From assembly GCA_028274465.1 (NCBI GenBank), contig CM051455.1, positions 44,781,129 to 44,845,128 on the forward strand: a stretch of DNA of 64,000 nt, written 5' to 3'. Shown one piece after another: positions 11,598-23,318 of the stretch (position 1 is its first letter; each line of letters opens with the position of its first letter). A program made the position numbers and the translations under genes. This DNA is from Plantago ovata. Lineage: Eukaryota; Streptophyta; Magnoliopsida; Lamiales; Plantaginaceae. Under the pieces are notes generated by a model. That model was not told the origin of the DNA, did no database searches, and was given only the letters and a program-made list of their open reading frames with translations.

Positions 11598-12882
11598 CAC
11601 TACAAGAAATCAGGCAAATAGCGACAGATCATTAGATACGGACGCAATCCGTCGCTATTTAGCGACGGATCGCTAAAGGTAGCGACGGATAAGGACGAAC
11701 TGTGCTCTAAACTCAGTTCGTGCCTCTAGAGACCCAATCCGGCTCCAGTTTAGCGACGGATAGACTTATCCGTCGCTAAACTGTGTTGACCAGAATTTGG
11801 TTTGGATTAAAAATATCTAAAAAAATAAGTAAATAAAAATATAGCGACGGATGAACTCATCCGTCACTATATTTTTATTTACAGATCGGGGAAGTCTTTC
11901 TTCTTCCCCATTTCCCCCAAATCATCTTCAAATCCCTATCCCTACCGGCCTCCACCACCCCCGCACTTCGAATGCCGCTGGTCCACCACCACCATACATC
12001 GACGCCGCACCACCACTACAGATCGACGCCATCACTACCAGGTCGTCTTCTTTGCGTACAACCACCGTACCGCATTCCGCCACCACACCGCCATTCCATC
12101 GGATTTCTTCCTTCCCTTTATCATCTTCATTTGATATAGGTCAGTAACCCTAATTTTTCCAATTAAGTTTTTTTTTTCTAGTATTGTTTAATTTCTCACT
12201 GTTATTGTCCCATCTAGAATTTTTCTTCAAATTGAAGTTAAGAACAAGGTTAGCTTATTTCCGAATGAAATGATGAAATAAAATCAATGTGGTACTATTC
12301 GAATTGAACAAGGTTAGATTATTTTTTAAATGAGCTGTAAGGCTTAAGGTTTTGTTTTTATTTGTGTTGTGTTGAAAGTAGTAGTAGAATTGGTAGTACT
12401 TGTGTTATGTTGGAAGTCGTAATAGAATTGGTAGTACTTGTGCTTTGGTTATAGTAGTAGCAGCCAAATTTAGATTAAATTCTGGTTAGTATCCGTAATT
12501 TAAAATTTTGATAGTTTTGTACTTTGGTTATAGTAGTAGCAGTCAAATTTAGATTAAATTCTGGATAAACTCAATTGATAAATGAATTATATTTAATTAG
12601 ATTAAAATTTGGTTTAAATCAGATTAATTAGATTAAAATTTTAAAATGATGGATTAAATTAGATTAATTAGATCAAATTCTGTATTAAATTAGATTTTTA
12701 AATGTAGGCTATGTATCCTTGCATTTTTTGGTCTTTCACATATGCATTTTGCAGCTTCATTTGGATCTGTAAATCATAAGTTTACAACATAAAGTAAAGC
12801 ATAAAGTCCAGTGTCGTTTCTTATCAGTGTATACTCAAAATCTATTTATTGTTTCTTACGGTTGTTCTTAAACGTGCAGATC

Positions 12883-14790
12883 ATGCTGAGGTCAAAGAAA
12901 CCGGGGAAGCTGTTGGCGGCCAACAGCCGTAGCTACGCCGAGCCAGACTCGCCATTCCGCACCCCTAGTAGTCAGCCGGAGTCGGGGGGGGGGGACCTCG
13001 GCGACTCATGTCAGCGAGACCCAGTCCCCTGGCCCCCGTTCTAGCAGCAGTGCAGGGTCTACTGGCCCAGACGTGTTTGCTAACCTACCGGATGATGGGT
13101 ACATGGGGGAGGTGTACAGGGCGGGTGAGCGGGTGAATGGCAAGCTCGTCGTCTAGCCCATGCCTGGGCATGTGTAAGTTATTTAGTTGGATTAATTTGT
13201 GTGTTTGGTATTGTATGTTTTATTTAGTTGGATTAATTTATGTATGTTATTGCAACAGGATGATGCCGAGGGAGGCTGCAAAGTTCATCAGCAAGGAAGC
13301 CACGAAGAAAGTGGATCTCCCACCACTTGGATCCCAGTGGCATACTTTCACTCCGGAGCGGAAGGCGGAGATTTGGAATGCTCAGGAGGTTAGTAGTCTT
13401 TCTTCTTCTCTTATGGTTTAAGTGGTATGTTCTCAAATACTTGGGTGATATGTTAGTCACCATGTGTTAGTTGAAATAGGACAATGTGCAATTGTTTGGG
13501 TGATATGTTAGTCACCGTGTGTTAGTTGAAATAGGACAATGTGCAATTGTTTGGGTGATATGTTAGTCACCGTGTGTTAGTTGAAATAGGACAATGTGCA
13601 ATTGTTTGGGTGATATGTTAGTCACCGTGTGTTAGTTGAAATAGGACAATGTGCAATTGTTTGAGTGATATGTTTGTCACCGTGTGTTAGTTGAAAATAG
13701 GACAATGTGAAATTGTTTGGGTGATATGTTAGTCACCGTGTTATATATATATGTTAGTCTGAATTTTGTATACTTTCTGAAATGTAGGAGAAGTTCTTCC
13801 TCCCCAACAAGTTCAAGTCGGAGCTGTGGTATGCCTTCGAACATGAAGGCTCCGAAGCCTTCCGGAAGAAGGTCGCCAAGATCAAGGCATCGGGGAAAAA
13901 GCCGGGGTGGATTGGGGAGGAGGAGTGGCCCCTGTGGAAGCAGTATTGGGCGGAGAACCTTCAAGCCCAGAAGCTGTCGGAGCAGAACAGGGTGAACCGG
14001 TCCCATAATCCACCGGATGGGACAGGCTCGGTGAAGCATCGGCTGGGTTCGAAATCTCAGTTGGCGCGCCACCTGGACGCGGTAAGTCACGTACTTTATT
14101 ATAGTTTCTTTTTCTTTCTTAAATCTTATTTCAATTCAATCATTACTTTATTAATTTATATACATTTGATGAAGATATCGGAGGGGAGGGAACATACCAT
14201 GTGGGAGCACTTCTGTGAGGCTCACGGGGAGCTGGATAAGGATGGCAAGATGATCTTCCCGGGTGATAGGGCCAAAAAAATCGCGGTAAGTTTTATATTT
14301 TTTCGATTCCTGAGCTTCTTGTTGAATATTTGATTCTTCGATCAATAACGTACTAATTAAATCTTAATTGTTTGTTTGAATTTTCAGGCGGAGTTCCTGG
14401 CCAGGACTGAGAACCTTGATCTCACGGCCGAGGAGGAGAACGCCATCTATCTCGAGATCGTATATCTCGATGATAAGGGGCGTGTCTTCGGCATGGGCAA
14501 CCTCTCGCAGGCAATAGCGGAGACGGTGAATCAAGGTGGCTCCACCTCCAGCTCCTCCAAGCGCCGAAGGGGACAAGCCGATGTGTCTCCCGAGTACCTC
14601 CAGGAGTAGCAGCAGCTGAAGATGACTGTCCAGGAGCATGTCCAGGAGATTGCTCGGTTGAGGGCAGAGCAGGCGAGGATGAGGCATGGATTCAAGAGAT
14701 CCATCGAGTGGCTCATGGCGCAGTATGCCCCCCCCCGGTGGAGCGCCACCTCCCGACTTCTTCATGTTCGATGATGCCGATGCCCCCTGA
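12883..14790 (+). pseudogene. Decayed TNPA-like gene of the CACTA element
   Basis: A multi-exon gene can be traced: ATG at 12883 to about 13172, then 13259-13388, 13788-14081, 14175-14285 and 14388 to about 14790. The conserved part (WNAQE, EKFFLPNKFKSELWYAFEHE, EHTMWEHFCEAHG, EFLARTENLDLTAEEE) resembles the plant Ptta/En/Spm transposase-associated family (Pfam PF03004). A coiled-coil tail and a proline-rich end follow. The frame breaks at the G run at about 12984-12994, at a TAG about 13156, at a TAG at 14607-14609, and at the C run near 14730. Both TAGs read as CAG changed to TAG, the expected result of cytosine deamination. It is probably no longer translated in full. Confidence 0.8.
13445..13743 (+). 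repeat. 55-bp minisatellite, about 5.4 copies
   Basis: Units start with GTGATATGTTAGTCACC at 13445, 13500, 13555, 13610, 13665 and (partial) 13721, and the inner units are almost identical. The array lies in an intron of the TNPA-like gene. There are no distinct spacers between repeats, so it is not a CRISPR-like array. Confidence 0.92.
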
Positions 14791-15380
14791 TGCCCCCCAG
14801 GATCTCAGCAGTAGTACTCTTTTTTTATTTTTCGAACAATTTTTTTCTATTTCGAATAAAAAACATTTCATGTTCCTTTGCTTAGGACAATTAGTACTTT
14901 CATTTTATTAATGCTTAGAACAATTTTTTTTTATATAATGTTTAGTTACGAAAATGTTTACGTATTTGCGGTGTACAACTAAAAAAAAATAATAAATAAA
15001 TAAACAAATAAAAAATATATATATTCCAGACCAGTTAGCGATGGATTAAACCATCCGTCGTCAAATCTCGTCTGTCCAGCACCTGACACGTGTTCTAACA
15101 ATATAGCGACGAATGATTTCATCCGTCGCCATATTGTAGGGACGGATCATTTATCCGTCTCAACTTTGGTCAACGATGAAGTTTGCGACGGATCGTCTAA
15201 TCCGTCGCTGAAAAGAGCGACGGATTATATTATCCGTCGCTTATTTCATTAGCGACGCCACTTTTTGCGACGTCCTATTTAGCGACGGAGTCTCCGTCGC
15301 TAATGCCTGTTAGCGACGAATCGGTAACTGATAGCGACGGATGGTGTTCGTCGTTAAATCCAGTTTTTCTTGTAGTGAGA

Positions 15381-15778
15381 GAAGAGGTAGGTTAAAGGAT
15401 TATGATTTGATAGGGTCTTGGCTCTTGGAACCGCGCCTTTGTTATTAGAGAAGGGCCGTGAAACTTATTCGTATATGTACTTTGTAAATATTCTCAAGCA
15501 TCACTTATACTCATTCTTATTGGATAAAATCTTTTTTAGTCGTTTCAAAAAAAAAAAAAAAAAAAAATACATTTAGCGACTTAAGACCTGATCAAAGTAC
15601 TTTTTGCACCTTCGCTAAATATTGAATTTTAAAGGAGTCTTCAATTTTAATTTATTACAAATTTGACTCAATTTCTTTTTAAAATTTTACCGCATCGGCA
15701 CTAAATAGTTCAATATAACACTTTACTACTCTAAGAATAAGGCCCAATAAAAGTATTATATTTTAAAATAAACTTAAA

Positions 15779-15824
<46 letters not shown>

Positions 15825-15930
15825 GTAGCTTTGATTGGACCAGTATAGCTCCGATGAGCTAACAGCTCAAGTACGGGGGGCTATAAAAGATAAAATAATA
15901 AAATATAAAAGAAAAAAATAATAATTTCAC
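15381..15930. other. Intergenic DNA with an A tail and an AAT microsatellite
   Basis: Sequence interrupted by the CACTA element resumes here and ends in GTCGTTTC followed by A21 (about 15540-15566), the same tail form as the SINEs. It may be the 3' end of an older retroposon whose 5' limit I cannot place. An (AAT)n microsatellite occupies 15780-15823. Confidence 0.5.
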
Positions 15931-16727
15931 TTTAGTACCCTATTAGAGCACCAATTCTCAAATTAAGTCCTCTTAGATCAACAATTACAAATTGGGACAA
16001 AATCCACTTTTTGAGTTGACCAAATTTTAAATGTGAAATTTTTATTTACAAACCAAACATGCCCTAACCTTATGAGTTTTAAAAATAAATAATTAAGCTA
16101 AGATATAAAAAAACTAAAAATTAATTAATTAAAAAAATAAAACTTGGTGGAGCTTTACCTCCACCATCAATGGCGGAGCTTACTCCACCATGAATGGCGA
16201 AGTTAAGCTCCATCAAGTTTTCCAGTGGAACAGAGCTCTACCGGAAAACAGTGGAGCTAAAGTTCCACCACAATGGCAGAGCTCTGCTCCGCCAATTACA
16301 GGCGGAGTCTGCTCCTCCATTGATGTCGGAGCTTCTGCTCCGCCCAAATCTAGCGGAGCAGAGAGCTCCGCCAAGATCTGGCGGACCAGAGCTGCACCAT
16401 TGATTTGTCGGAGAAAGCTCCGCCATTAATGGTGGAGTTGAAGCTCCATTTTTTTTTAATTTTTATTTACTTATTTATAATTATTTTTATCTTTAAAATT
16501 TTTAATGAATTTTTTGATGATTTATTAGCTTAGTTAAAACTTTTTTATTAGTTTTTTCTTTATTTAAAGCTAAGGCTATTTGGTTTGAAAATAAAATTTT
16601 CAAAAATTAGATTTGGTCAACTCAAGATGTCCTAATATGTAGTTGAAATGTTGTAAGAAGCCATTTTTCGATATTATTGATCTATGGAGGATTTTCCGTA
16701 ATTAGAATCGCTAAAAAGGTACTAAAA
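15931..16727. mobile_element. Foldback/Mutator-like element with GC-rich palindromic core
   Basis: The two halves are inverted copies over roughly 200 bp. TTTAGTACC starts the left arm and GGTACTAAA ends the right. Inside, GAGTTGACCAAA at 16012 is mirrored at 16613-16624, and CAAACCAAACATGCCC at 16050 has a mirrored counterpart. The centre (16146-16450) is a dense array of GCTCC and GGAGC words in alternating orientation, mainly TGGCGGAGC/GCTCCGCC. No target duplication was confirmed, so the class is inferred from architecture shared with 34141-35129 and 51483-52386. Confidence 0.6.
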
Positions 16728-16813
16728 GGTTATGGATCCTAAAAAAATATTTCAGAAACATGGGTTAATTTTAGATAATGTAGTGCATGTCAATTTTTGT
16801 ATAATCAAAACAT

Positions 16814-16838
16814 TTTTTTTTTTTTTTTTTTGAGAAGA
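16814..16838 (-). mobile_element. 25-bp retroposed LINE tail with 15-bp target duplication
   Basis: GTATAATCAAAACAT occurs at 16799-16813 and again at 16839-16853. Between them lies only T18 followed by GAGAAGA, which on the minus strand is TCTTCTC plus poly(A). This matches the 3' end (TTCTTCTCG, then A-rich) of the LINE fragment at 16923-17440. It is an extreme 5' truncation: almost only the tail was copied. Confidence 0.8.
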
Positions 16839-16922
16839 GTATAATCAAAACATTAGATATTAGAGTTAAATGTATAAAGAAACTAAAACTGAAACTGTTA
16901 GCATTTTAATGCGTCAAAAGTT

Positions 16923-17440
16923 TTTTTTTTCTTTTTCGAGAAGAACAGAACTTCATTCACAATCTAAAAGGATTACATAGGCTCACAGAATTCAAAGGAA
17001 TTACAACCAAAATTATGAAATAAACGGTGGGCTAGGCTATTAGCTTCTCGACGAACAAAAGTAAATTTTACATCGTCAAAAGTACTACTTATTGCAGAAC
17101 GAATTTCAGAATATAAAGCACCTGTCTCAGACCGCAACTCGGCTGTTGTATTTAAATTCTTGATCATGACTAGTTGCGAGTCGCCTTCAACTACTACTCT
17201 GCTGTAACCCAGCTCAGCTCCCAGTCGCACAGCCAATCGAGCTGCCGGGGCTTCAGCACTTCCAGCTGAAATCTGTCCTAGGAGTCGGACTCTTCTCCAA
17301 GCTAGAACAAAACCTTGAGTCTCTGGCTACAGCTGCTATACCACCGTTTCCATCACCTTTAGTACCGAAATTGATTTTAATCCATCCGGGGTCAGGAGCA
17401 GACCCCCAAGTACCATGTGTTGGCTGATGCATCTTCAGGT
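16923..17440 (-). mobile_element. 5'-truncated LINE with RNase H domain
   Basis: ATGCGTCAAAAGTT flanks both sides (16909-16922 and 17441-17454). The minus strand ends in a poly(A) tail (T-rich at 16923-16938). Coding remains are the RNase H-like domain (RVT_3 type) common at the end of plant L1-type elements: WIKINFGT near 17380, then LGYSRVVVEGDSQLV and FVRREANSLAHRL within 16973-17236. A frame change near 17310 separates the two parts. Reverse transcriptase and endonuclease are absent because of 5' truncation. Confidence 0.9.
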
Positions 17441-17815
17441 ATGCGTCAAAAGTTAAATTTATAGGTTTTTATATAGTTAATTTATCTAAGGAGTAGATGA
17501 TATATTTGGACTAAAACAGGTCTCAGATATAGTTAAAATGTTAATGGTCCATATGAAATTCGTACCCTTAATAAAAACTAACACAAGTAACCGACGAAGT
17601 AATAATCAAGAAAAATTAGAGTTGATGAAAAATATGTTCAACAATTTACGAAGAAACTACACGTGTTACTGGCCCACCAAGAAGTGAGTCCAAATGCAAT
17701 TGAAGTTGAAAATTGAAATGCAGAGAATTACAAAAAGAAAAGGAGAAAAAAAGAAGAAGAAAAGAAACAGAAATGCAAAAAAAAGCAGTGGCTGAAACGG
17801 ACTCTTCAAATTAAC

Positions 17816-17824
17816 TCTATAAAT
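17816..17824 (+). promoter_or_regulatory. TATA box, aldo-keto reductase gene 2
   Basis: TCTATAAAT lies 81 bp upstream of the chosen ATG, within a block shared with copy 1 (AAAGCAGTGGC upstream, CCAAGTACCATGCA downstream). An ATG at 17839 is only 15 bp past the TATA box, so it should lie upstream of or at the transcription start. For that reason I did not use it as the initiator. Confidence 0.7.
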
Positions 17825-17904
17825 GCAGGCCAAGTACCATGCAAATTCACAACTCTCACACAAGCAAACACTTGCACAAACCTGAGAAAATACGAGCCTC
17901 AGAC

Positions 17905-19748
17905 ATGGTCACTCCTCTTAAGGAAAACGGCTTCAACTCCGACATAAGCTCTGTAATGCTCAACAGTGGCTTTAAGATGCCAGTCGTCGGCCTAGGTGTC
18001 TTCCGCGTTGATGGCAAAGACATGAAAGATCTCATCATTCATGCCATCAAAATCGGATATCGTCACTTTGATGGTGCAGGTATACTATAAGTCTACGTCT
18101 ACCTCCCTTTACCTTCTTTTCCTGGAAGTTTATTAATTTATTTCCTACAAAGGTTGCAAAATAAGATAGTAAGTCATGACCGAGTAAACAAGAAACAATA
18201 TTGCTACAAAAATCAGCCTCTTTATGAAGGTTATCTATAACTATTACATTTTTGGTGTCTTAAAATAGTATTCCCTGTTATTTGTTCACTATCATCATCT
18301 GACTAGAGAGCAAATAATGCAGCCAAGTACGGGAATGAAGCAGAACTAGGAGAGGCAATAGCGGAAGCAATTCAACAAGGCCTTGTTAAGAGGGAGGAAC
18401 TTTTCATTGCAACCAAGGTCAGTAATAAAAAATTTACAATACATTCATATTAAGTGGCCGTTGGTAAAAGAGTATTAGAAAGTCTTTTACATATTAATTG
18501 TTTGCAAACTAGTAAGAACCAAAATAGCAATTCTTTTGCTTTCGCTTGTATCTGAACTGATATTTTTCGCCCCTTGATAAATTTCAGATCTGGAATTCGG
18601 ACCACGGGCACGTTGTGGAGGCCTGCAAAGACAGTTTAAAGAAGCTAAGGCTAGATTACCTGGATTTGTATCTTGTTCACTACCCTATGCCCACAAAACA
18701 TGCAGGTAATAAAAGCAGCTTCCAGGATAGCAAAAAGACTTGTACAAACGTTGAATAGAAGCATAAAAACTGAAATATCTATAACAACTGCAGGTATTGG
18801 CAAACCTTCAAGCGTCATAGGAGAGGATGGTATTCTGGACATTGACACTACGGTTACGCTTGAGAGCACCTGGAGAGGCATGGAAGAAGTGGTTTCCCAG
18901 GGCTTGGCTCGCAGCATAGGACTCAGGTATAACATTTGATTCTTCTTATTTCATTCCTCCTTAAATCTAACAACATCAGCATCAGCAACAATTCTCAATG
19001 TCTAACTAAGAAGTTGTGGCTTTAATCTTCTGCAGCAACTATAGCCTTCTACTGACCAGAGACTGCTTGGCCTATGCAAAGATAAAACCTGCTGTCACTC
19101 AGTTCGAAACTCATCCTTATTTCCAGCGTGAATCACTGGTAAATTTCTGCCAGAAGCATGGAATCTGTGTCACAGCGCATACACCTCTTGGAGGTGCTGG
19201 GGCTAATGCTACAAGTATTGGTTCGATATTGGATGACAAAGTTCTCAAGGTATTAGCTCAATCCTTTAGCTTTGTCATGAAACTTTTAACCTCATCCATG
19301 CCTTAGAATGCCTGCCAAAACAGACAAAGAAAGCATTCTAAAAAGAAGTTAGTGTTTTCTTCACACATGTTACCCCCAAAAACATGGACATTCGTAAATT
19401 TTATATCAGACATCAGACTTTATATAATCATAAAATTATTGTTTTCCCACCATTAACAACACTATATGATGAACTATATGACTTGATGGCTTACATCCTT
19501 GGTTATGCATATCACAGGGCCTGGCTGAAAAGTACAAGAAAAGTGTAGCACAAATTGTTCTGCGCTGGAACATTCAGAGAAATGTAAATGTCATTCCAAA
19601 GTCCGTAAAGAAAGAGAGAGTGGAGCAAAATTATCAGGTATTCGACTTTGAGCTCACCAAAGAGGACATGGATCTCATGAAGACCCTTGATCATGAGCAT
19701 AGGACCCTGCTACCGAGCAACAACTGGAACATTGACATATACCAGTAA
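17905..19748 (+). CDS. Aldo-keto reductase, M6PR/S6PDH-like (copy 2)
   Basis: Exons 17905-18079, 18323-18417, 18588-18705, 18794-18926, 19036-19249 and 19518-19748 give 321 residues. The chosen start, [11 protein letters not shown], aligns with the internal [11 protein letters not shown] of copy 1. Exons 2-6 have the same lengths as in copies 1 and 3 (95, 118, 133, 214, 231 bp). The catalytic Asp, Tyr, Lys and His motifs and the [13 protein letters not shown] cofactor motif are all present. Intron 3 is nearly identical to that of copy 3 but differs from copy 1, so copies 2 and 3 are the closer pair or have exchanged sequence. The expected role is NADPH-dependent reduction of a hexose-6-phosphate; exact substrate unknown. 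Confidence 0.93.
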
Positions 19749-19782
19749 ATTGCCAAGCGAATTGTGACAGCCCCAAATTTCT

Positions 19783-19918
19783 GGCTTGGAAAGTTCCTAA
19801 CTATCTGGATATGCTTATGGGGAAGAATAATGGCTATATAATATTAAGTGGCTTGGACAGTCTCTAACTATCCGGATATGCATATGGGGAAGAATAATGG
19901 CTATACAATATTAAGTGA
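19783..19918 (+). repeat. 67-bp tandem duplication in the 3' UTR of copy 2
   Basis: The unit beginning GGCTTGGA at 19783 recurs at 19850 with a few substitutions, and both carry 'atatgcttatggggaag' or a close variant. Copies 1 and 3 have at most one comparable unit downstream of their stop codons. Confidence 0.8.
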
Positions 19919-20792
19919 TAGCCATTCGTTGTTTATGTCATTCATCAGCTATCTTTTGCTTTTCATTTACTGTGAGATTTTACTTAATAGCTACTACAAG
20001 TCTATCTATAACTGTGTGATCAATGCTTACTCGCAATGCAGCTCTTAATATTTTATCAAGGTCATACATGTGATGTGCCATTTACTCGTTTCGAAGAAAC
20101 ATTCAAATGAATATTACTCAAAATCCGAAGAGACTAAACCAAACCATAATACTAGGAGACCATAAGGACTTATAGTATCATAGGCAATACTTATGCATAA
20201 CACAGACTACTCATTCAGGCATTATAAACAGAAAATTAAACCCGATCTTAATCACATCACCTCCGAAAATCATCACAACTGCCGATTCGTCATCTGCACA
20301 GACTGACTCAAAAGAGAGAAACATCATCGAACCTGGTGAAAGCACAATTTCAATAGTCTCAAAATTCGATTCATGAGTTTAAAAAAAAAAAAAAATAGAA
20401 AACTTAACCAGGTATTACTTCACATTAGCTCAAAACGGAGCTTTCACATTCACACACAGTACCGGCAACAAGTACAGTAAACCTCAGAATGAGTGGTCAT
20501 GAAAAAATTCATTGAACCGACTGAATTTTCATAAACACTCACGTCAACATCAGTTCTACGGAATCTAATAAGAGAATAAACTAAGTCCGCAAAAATATCA
20601 AATGAACAGTCTGCATACCATTCGAACCCATGGATAAGGATTAAGGTAGTTACCCAGTTTAGGAGAAGATGACGACGTTAAGCTCCACTTCACAACGGAC
20701 ATCGATGGCAATTAGGAATTGAATTTTGGCGCTAGGTTATTGAATTGGGGATAATAAAATTTCGAAGGAAGTTGAAAGCTTATTACGCGCAA
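19919..20792. other. 3' flank of copy 2, duplicated unit
   Basis: No gene is visible. The sequence parallels the flanks of copies 1 and 3, including 'actcacgtcaacatca' at 20538 and 'tttggcgctaggtt' near 20726, which recurs after the copia element near 32912. The segment around 20497-20520 corresponds to the site that the copia element occupies in the third unit. Confidence 0.6.
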
Positions 20793-20801
20793 AAGTTTAT
20801 A

Positions 20802-22513
20802 GAAAAAAAGTATGTTGCCCAAAACTGTTTTAAATAGTTGCACTTTACACGCATACCTTTTAAAAATTTCATGATACCACTAAACCTTTCAAAAGAGTTG
20901 CAGTTTATCCGAACTTTTAACGCTGTTAGTATGTAGAAAGAATATTCAGTTAAACAATTAAAAATCTAAAACGTTCACGTATCTATCTTCTCGGACGAAC
21001 AAGAAAACAGAAAAACACAGAGACGCTTCATATACTACTAGGCTCGGATTCCGGCTCGGAGAAGTATCTTATCCTCAATCAAATTCTAAAAATGGACGGC
21101 AATGGCATGGAAGAAGAGGAGTTGCAATTTCTCCAAAGCTTCCATCATATGGTACGTACTAAACTTTACCTTCTTTTTTTTCTTCATATTTTGTCAAATT
21201 GGTGTTCTTGTACATCCTCCCTCAAGTTGTGATTAATTTAATTTATGTGGTGATTAATTGGTTGTTTATGGGTAGAGTAGATTAATTCAATTCTACTGCA
21301 CCATATTTTTGTCATATTCCACTGCTATACTTATTGGTACATGTTAATACGTTTTATTTCTTACTCTGAGTTGTTGTCTTGTGGCTAAATTGAAGTAGTA
21401 AACTTATTTGTCTACTTGATTGAGTGAATCAAAGCATACTTAAATATATACTTTAAGTTTCTTTCTTAATTAATATATGTGGCTTGTTTATTTGTAGGAG
21501 AAAAGGGGGAGCATTTACAATTTTACTACACCATCATGGTACTTTTTCCTGGAACAGATTAGCTTATGTTGGCGGCATAGTTGATTATTTTGATTTTTGT
21601 TCTAGTGATGAGATGAGTATGTTGGAGATCAAAGAAATGGCAAGTTTATCTCTGAATGGTGTTGGCTTATGAATGACTTCGGTGAATGGTATATGTAGGT
21701 CCATCGTTTTGATTTTGCTTGGATACATAGGTTGGTACAATCTAACAATCCTCTCGTAGTTATTTTTGTTATGGAAATTCGAATTTAGTTTGAGTTCTTT
21801 TTTTCTTTTTTTCTTTCTTTTTTCTCTGTTGTTCAGTTATTAGTACTACTACTTTGGTTGAGTGGTTATGGATATGTGCATGTTTGAAGGGTTCGGGCAA
21901 TATACGTGGGAACATATGCTAATCATTCTAGGCACATGATCTTCCTTTTTTGATCCTACAGGCTTGGCCGCTTGGGTATGCTACCATTTGAATTTTGAAA
22001 GGCAGTGTAATCATCTTTTTTCTTCATGAACATAGTAGGCGTGTATATATTATCTTGGCTTTCATGCCTTTGTTGTTTCGGTCTTGGCTTTCATGCCTTT
22101 GTTGTTTCGGCTGTGTGGAGGTGTTGTGGGAGTAAGGACTGTGGATTGTTGCTGAGTGTGGGTTGTTTGGGTATATTATTAAGGATTAAGGCCTTTGATG
22201 ATGGTTTACACTTCATTTTTAATGTTCCCTGTGATAGTGTTGGTGCAATTATTCCCAAGGTTGGAGTCTCGATGGAGCTGGTATAGAAAGTCATTGTCTG
22301 CCTTTGGGTATATGTTGTAAGGGAAGGATTGAGTTTAATGTAGAAATTAAATTGTGGTTTTTCAATTTTGTCCTTATTTATTTAACGATGTTAAAGTTTC
22401 GGGTAAACTGCAACCTTTTTAAAAAGATTTGGTGATAACATAAACTTTTTAAAAGCTATGTGTGTAAAGTGCAATTTTTTAAAAATATTTGGGGACAACA
22501 TACTTTTTTTTTC
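20802..22513 (+). mobile_element. Pack-MULE-like element with about 125-bp TIRs
   Basis: The left end (20802 to about 20930) and right end (about 22388-22513) are inverted copies along their length. GAAAAAAAGTATGTTG opens the left, CAACATACTTTTTTTTTC closes the right, and 'gtgtaaagtgcaa' and 'ataaactgcaac'-type blocks are mirrored within. AAGTTTATA (20793-20801) and AAATTTATA (22514-22522) give a 9-bp target duplication with one mismatch, as expected for Mutator-like elements. No transposase is present. The interior holds gene-like sequence, so this looks like a host-gene-capturing element. Confidence 0.8.
21092..21584 (+). pseudogene. Captured gene fragment inside the MULE
   Basis: A 60-bp first exon (21092-21151; MDGNGMEEEELQFLQSFHHM) ends at a strong donor (GGTACGT). 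A second stretch (21498-21584) follows an acceptor (TTTGTAG) and reads EKRGSIYNFTTPSWYFFLEQ before a stop. The two join in phase to give about 48 residues. I do not recognise the family. Its position inside Mutator-type inverted repeats suggests a captured 5' gene portion rather than a native gene. A 28-bp tandem duplication lies downstream at about 22055-22111. Confidence 0.35.
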
Positions 22514-22522
22514 AAATTTATA

Positions 22523-23307
22523 TTAATTTATCCGCATTGAATTCTAAGCGAGTTTCACTCATCAAAAATTCAAAATTAATTATGAATTAATTTTAATTAA
22601 AATTAAGAATCGTAAAAGGTAGAAGTAGAACTTTTCATATGCATAGGGAAATGTCAATTTACATTAGAAAAAATAGATTCATGGAAATAAACCGATACAT
22701 AAATTTTATATAAATGACCCAAACCAAAGAACACAATATATCTCTTGTCACTTTCTCTCTTTACACTCTCTGATCGACCCCTTCTCCGGAGCCAAATCGA
22801 TCGAAATCAACGAAGAACCTGATGGAAGTGATCTGAAATGAACCGATGGAAGTGAGAGAAACGGATTCCGTTCCCATCCAGCAACAAGATGGAAGGATCT
22901 GAAAACTCGAATTAAATCCGATTTAAAGAGCATTTTAAAGTCTAGACAGTATTATCATCAAGTTAGGGCGTATTTGTAAGAGAAACAATCACAGAAGCAG
23001 CGAAATCAAACACTAAAACTTTAAAACATTAAAGATATAAAAAAAAGTAGATAATCAATTATGATAAATATTTACTAATACTATCTAAATTTAAATTTGA
23101 TTGGATGCCAATGTTGAAACTTGAAAATCATTTTGTATCCTTTTGGGTTATCAATTTATCATTTGGATATTTTCTAATTAAGTTGTCGCCCCAACTAACG
23201 TCAGTTATGGTGGCATCGCCCACTATCATCCTTACCTTCGATCTACTTGTTACTATATATTAATCATCATGTAAATCTTGAAATTGTAGTAAATTCCTTA
23301 TATATAT
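22523..23307. other. Intergenic DNA, no gene seen
   Basis: AT-rich sequence without a supported exon, transposon border or RNA gene. A short stretch near 22826 ('tctgaaatgaaccgat') repeats one near 11073, so some of this is probably old duplicated or transposon DNA. Confidence 0.5.
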
Positions 23308-23318
23308 AGTATACACGT

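Larger units (their letters stand above)
11598..15377 (+). mobile_element. CACTA (En/Spm) transposon, non-autonomous
   Basis: The element starts CACTACAAGAAA and ends with its inverse TTTCTTGTAGTG, and AGA lies on both sides (11595-11597, 15378-15380), the 3-bp duplication expected of CACTA elements. Subterminal regions (about 11620-11870 and 15035-15360) are packed with TAGCGACGGAT in both orientations, the usual binding-site arrays for the TNPA-like protein. The 3780-bp body carries a TNP-like gene but no TNPD-type transposase, so it should depend on a partner for movement. Confidence 0.95.

Noticed and set aside
11851-12147. 98-codon Pro/Ser-rich frame inside the CACTA element
   Set aside because: Its composition reflects CT-rich leader sequence upstream of the TNPA-like gene; no family match.
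13445-13743. Regularly spaced repeats resembling a CRISPR array
   Set aside because: The 55-bp units abut with no unique spacers, inside a plant transposon intron.
17839-17904. Earlier ATG for reductase copy 2
   Set aside because: It lies only 15 bp after the TATA box and aligns to untranslated leader in copy 1.
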